Of a DNA stretch of 64,000 nucleotides, positions 63,980 to 64,000 are shown piece after piece. The notes beneath the pieces were generated by a model. The model ran no database searches. It worked only from the letters and a program-made list of their open reading frames with translations, and was not told the DNA's origin. This DNA is from Lachnospiraceae bacterium. Its GTDB lineage: Bacteria > Bacillota > Clostridia > Lachnospirales > Lachnospiraceae. Position numbers and translations under genes: made by a program. Within the stretch, counting starts at the first letter, position 1. Every line of letters starts with the position of its first letter. The stretch spans positions 40,949-104,948 of the forward strand of contig CAJTIR010000013.1 in the NCBI GenBank assembly GCA_910576385.1, read 5' to 3'.

Positions 63980-64000
63980 TTTCTATTTGTTCTTTTTTAC

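Overview
The window looks like chromosome from a low-GC anaerobic Firmicute of the Clostridia, most likely Lachnospiraceae. The evidence is the paired GlgC/GlgD subunits, SpoVG, the pth-mfd-foldase order, tandem DnaD/DnaI-type loader genes, long-form HPF, very large Big2-tailed glycosidases and YesN-type regulators. Start sites are consistently preceded by strong AGGAGG-type ribosome sites. No rRNA, tRNA, CRISPR array, phage gene or complete transposase was seen.

Layout. 1-10.6 kb: the start of a truncated membrane-anchored gene; an FtsX-type ABC exporter; lrgAB with a FadR/GntR regulator; an unrecognised gene; and a Na/Pi symporter-PhoU protein in an operon with a two-component system. 10.9-12.9 kb: an ApbE / NusG-domain-II / Gx-transporter module resembling extracellular flavin electron-transfer loci. 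13.1-19.4 kb: a PrsA-like lipoprotein, Mfd, Pth and UppP. 19.6-23.3 kb: a secreted FN3-SH3 protein, SpoVG and glycogen synthesis (GlgD, GlgC). 23.6-31.9 kb: MurC, five perfect DnaA boxes, DnaD-like and DnaI-like helicase-loader proteins, PRPP synthetase, HPF, an SDR, two tandem XRE regulators and GreA. 32-38.3 kb: a VanRS-like two-component system divergent from a YfhO-GtcA-CsbB set, the known three-part machinery for glycosylating cell-envelope polymers. 38.5-63.7 kb: a large arabinofuranoside-type utilisation locus. The last 150 bases carry a cluster of short hairpins that may be the end of an IS200/IS605-type element.

How the large locus may work (inference): three secreted multidomain GH43 proteins of 1373-1694 aa would cut arabinofuranosyl side chains or arabinan at the cell surface. 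A YtfQRT/YjfF-type furanose ABC transporter with two permeases would import the product. An AraR-type GntR/LacI hybrid regulator, with a perfect inverted repeat over its own -10 box, would repress. Two YesN-type AraC response regulators surrounding a small histidine kinase with no membrane segment may give a second layer of control.

Items most worth checking: the DnaA-box cluster in front of dnaD/dnaI; two 130-160 bp elements with perfect 13-bp terminal inverted repeats and nested internal hairpins; the flavinylation-like tail of the NusG-domain-II protein; the soluble kinase between two response regulators; decayed half-propeller domains inside two of the GH43 proteins; and the terminal hairpin array.
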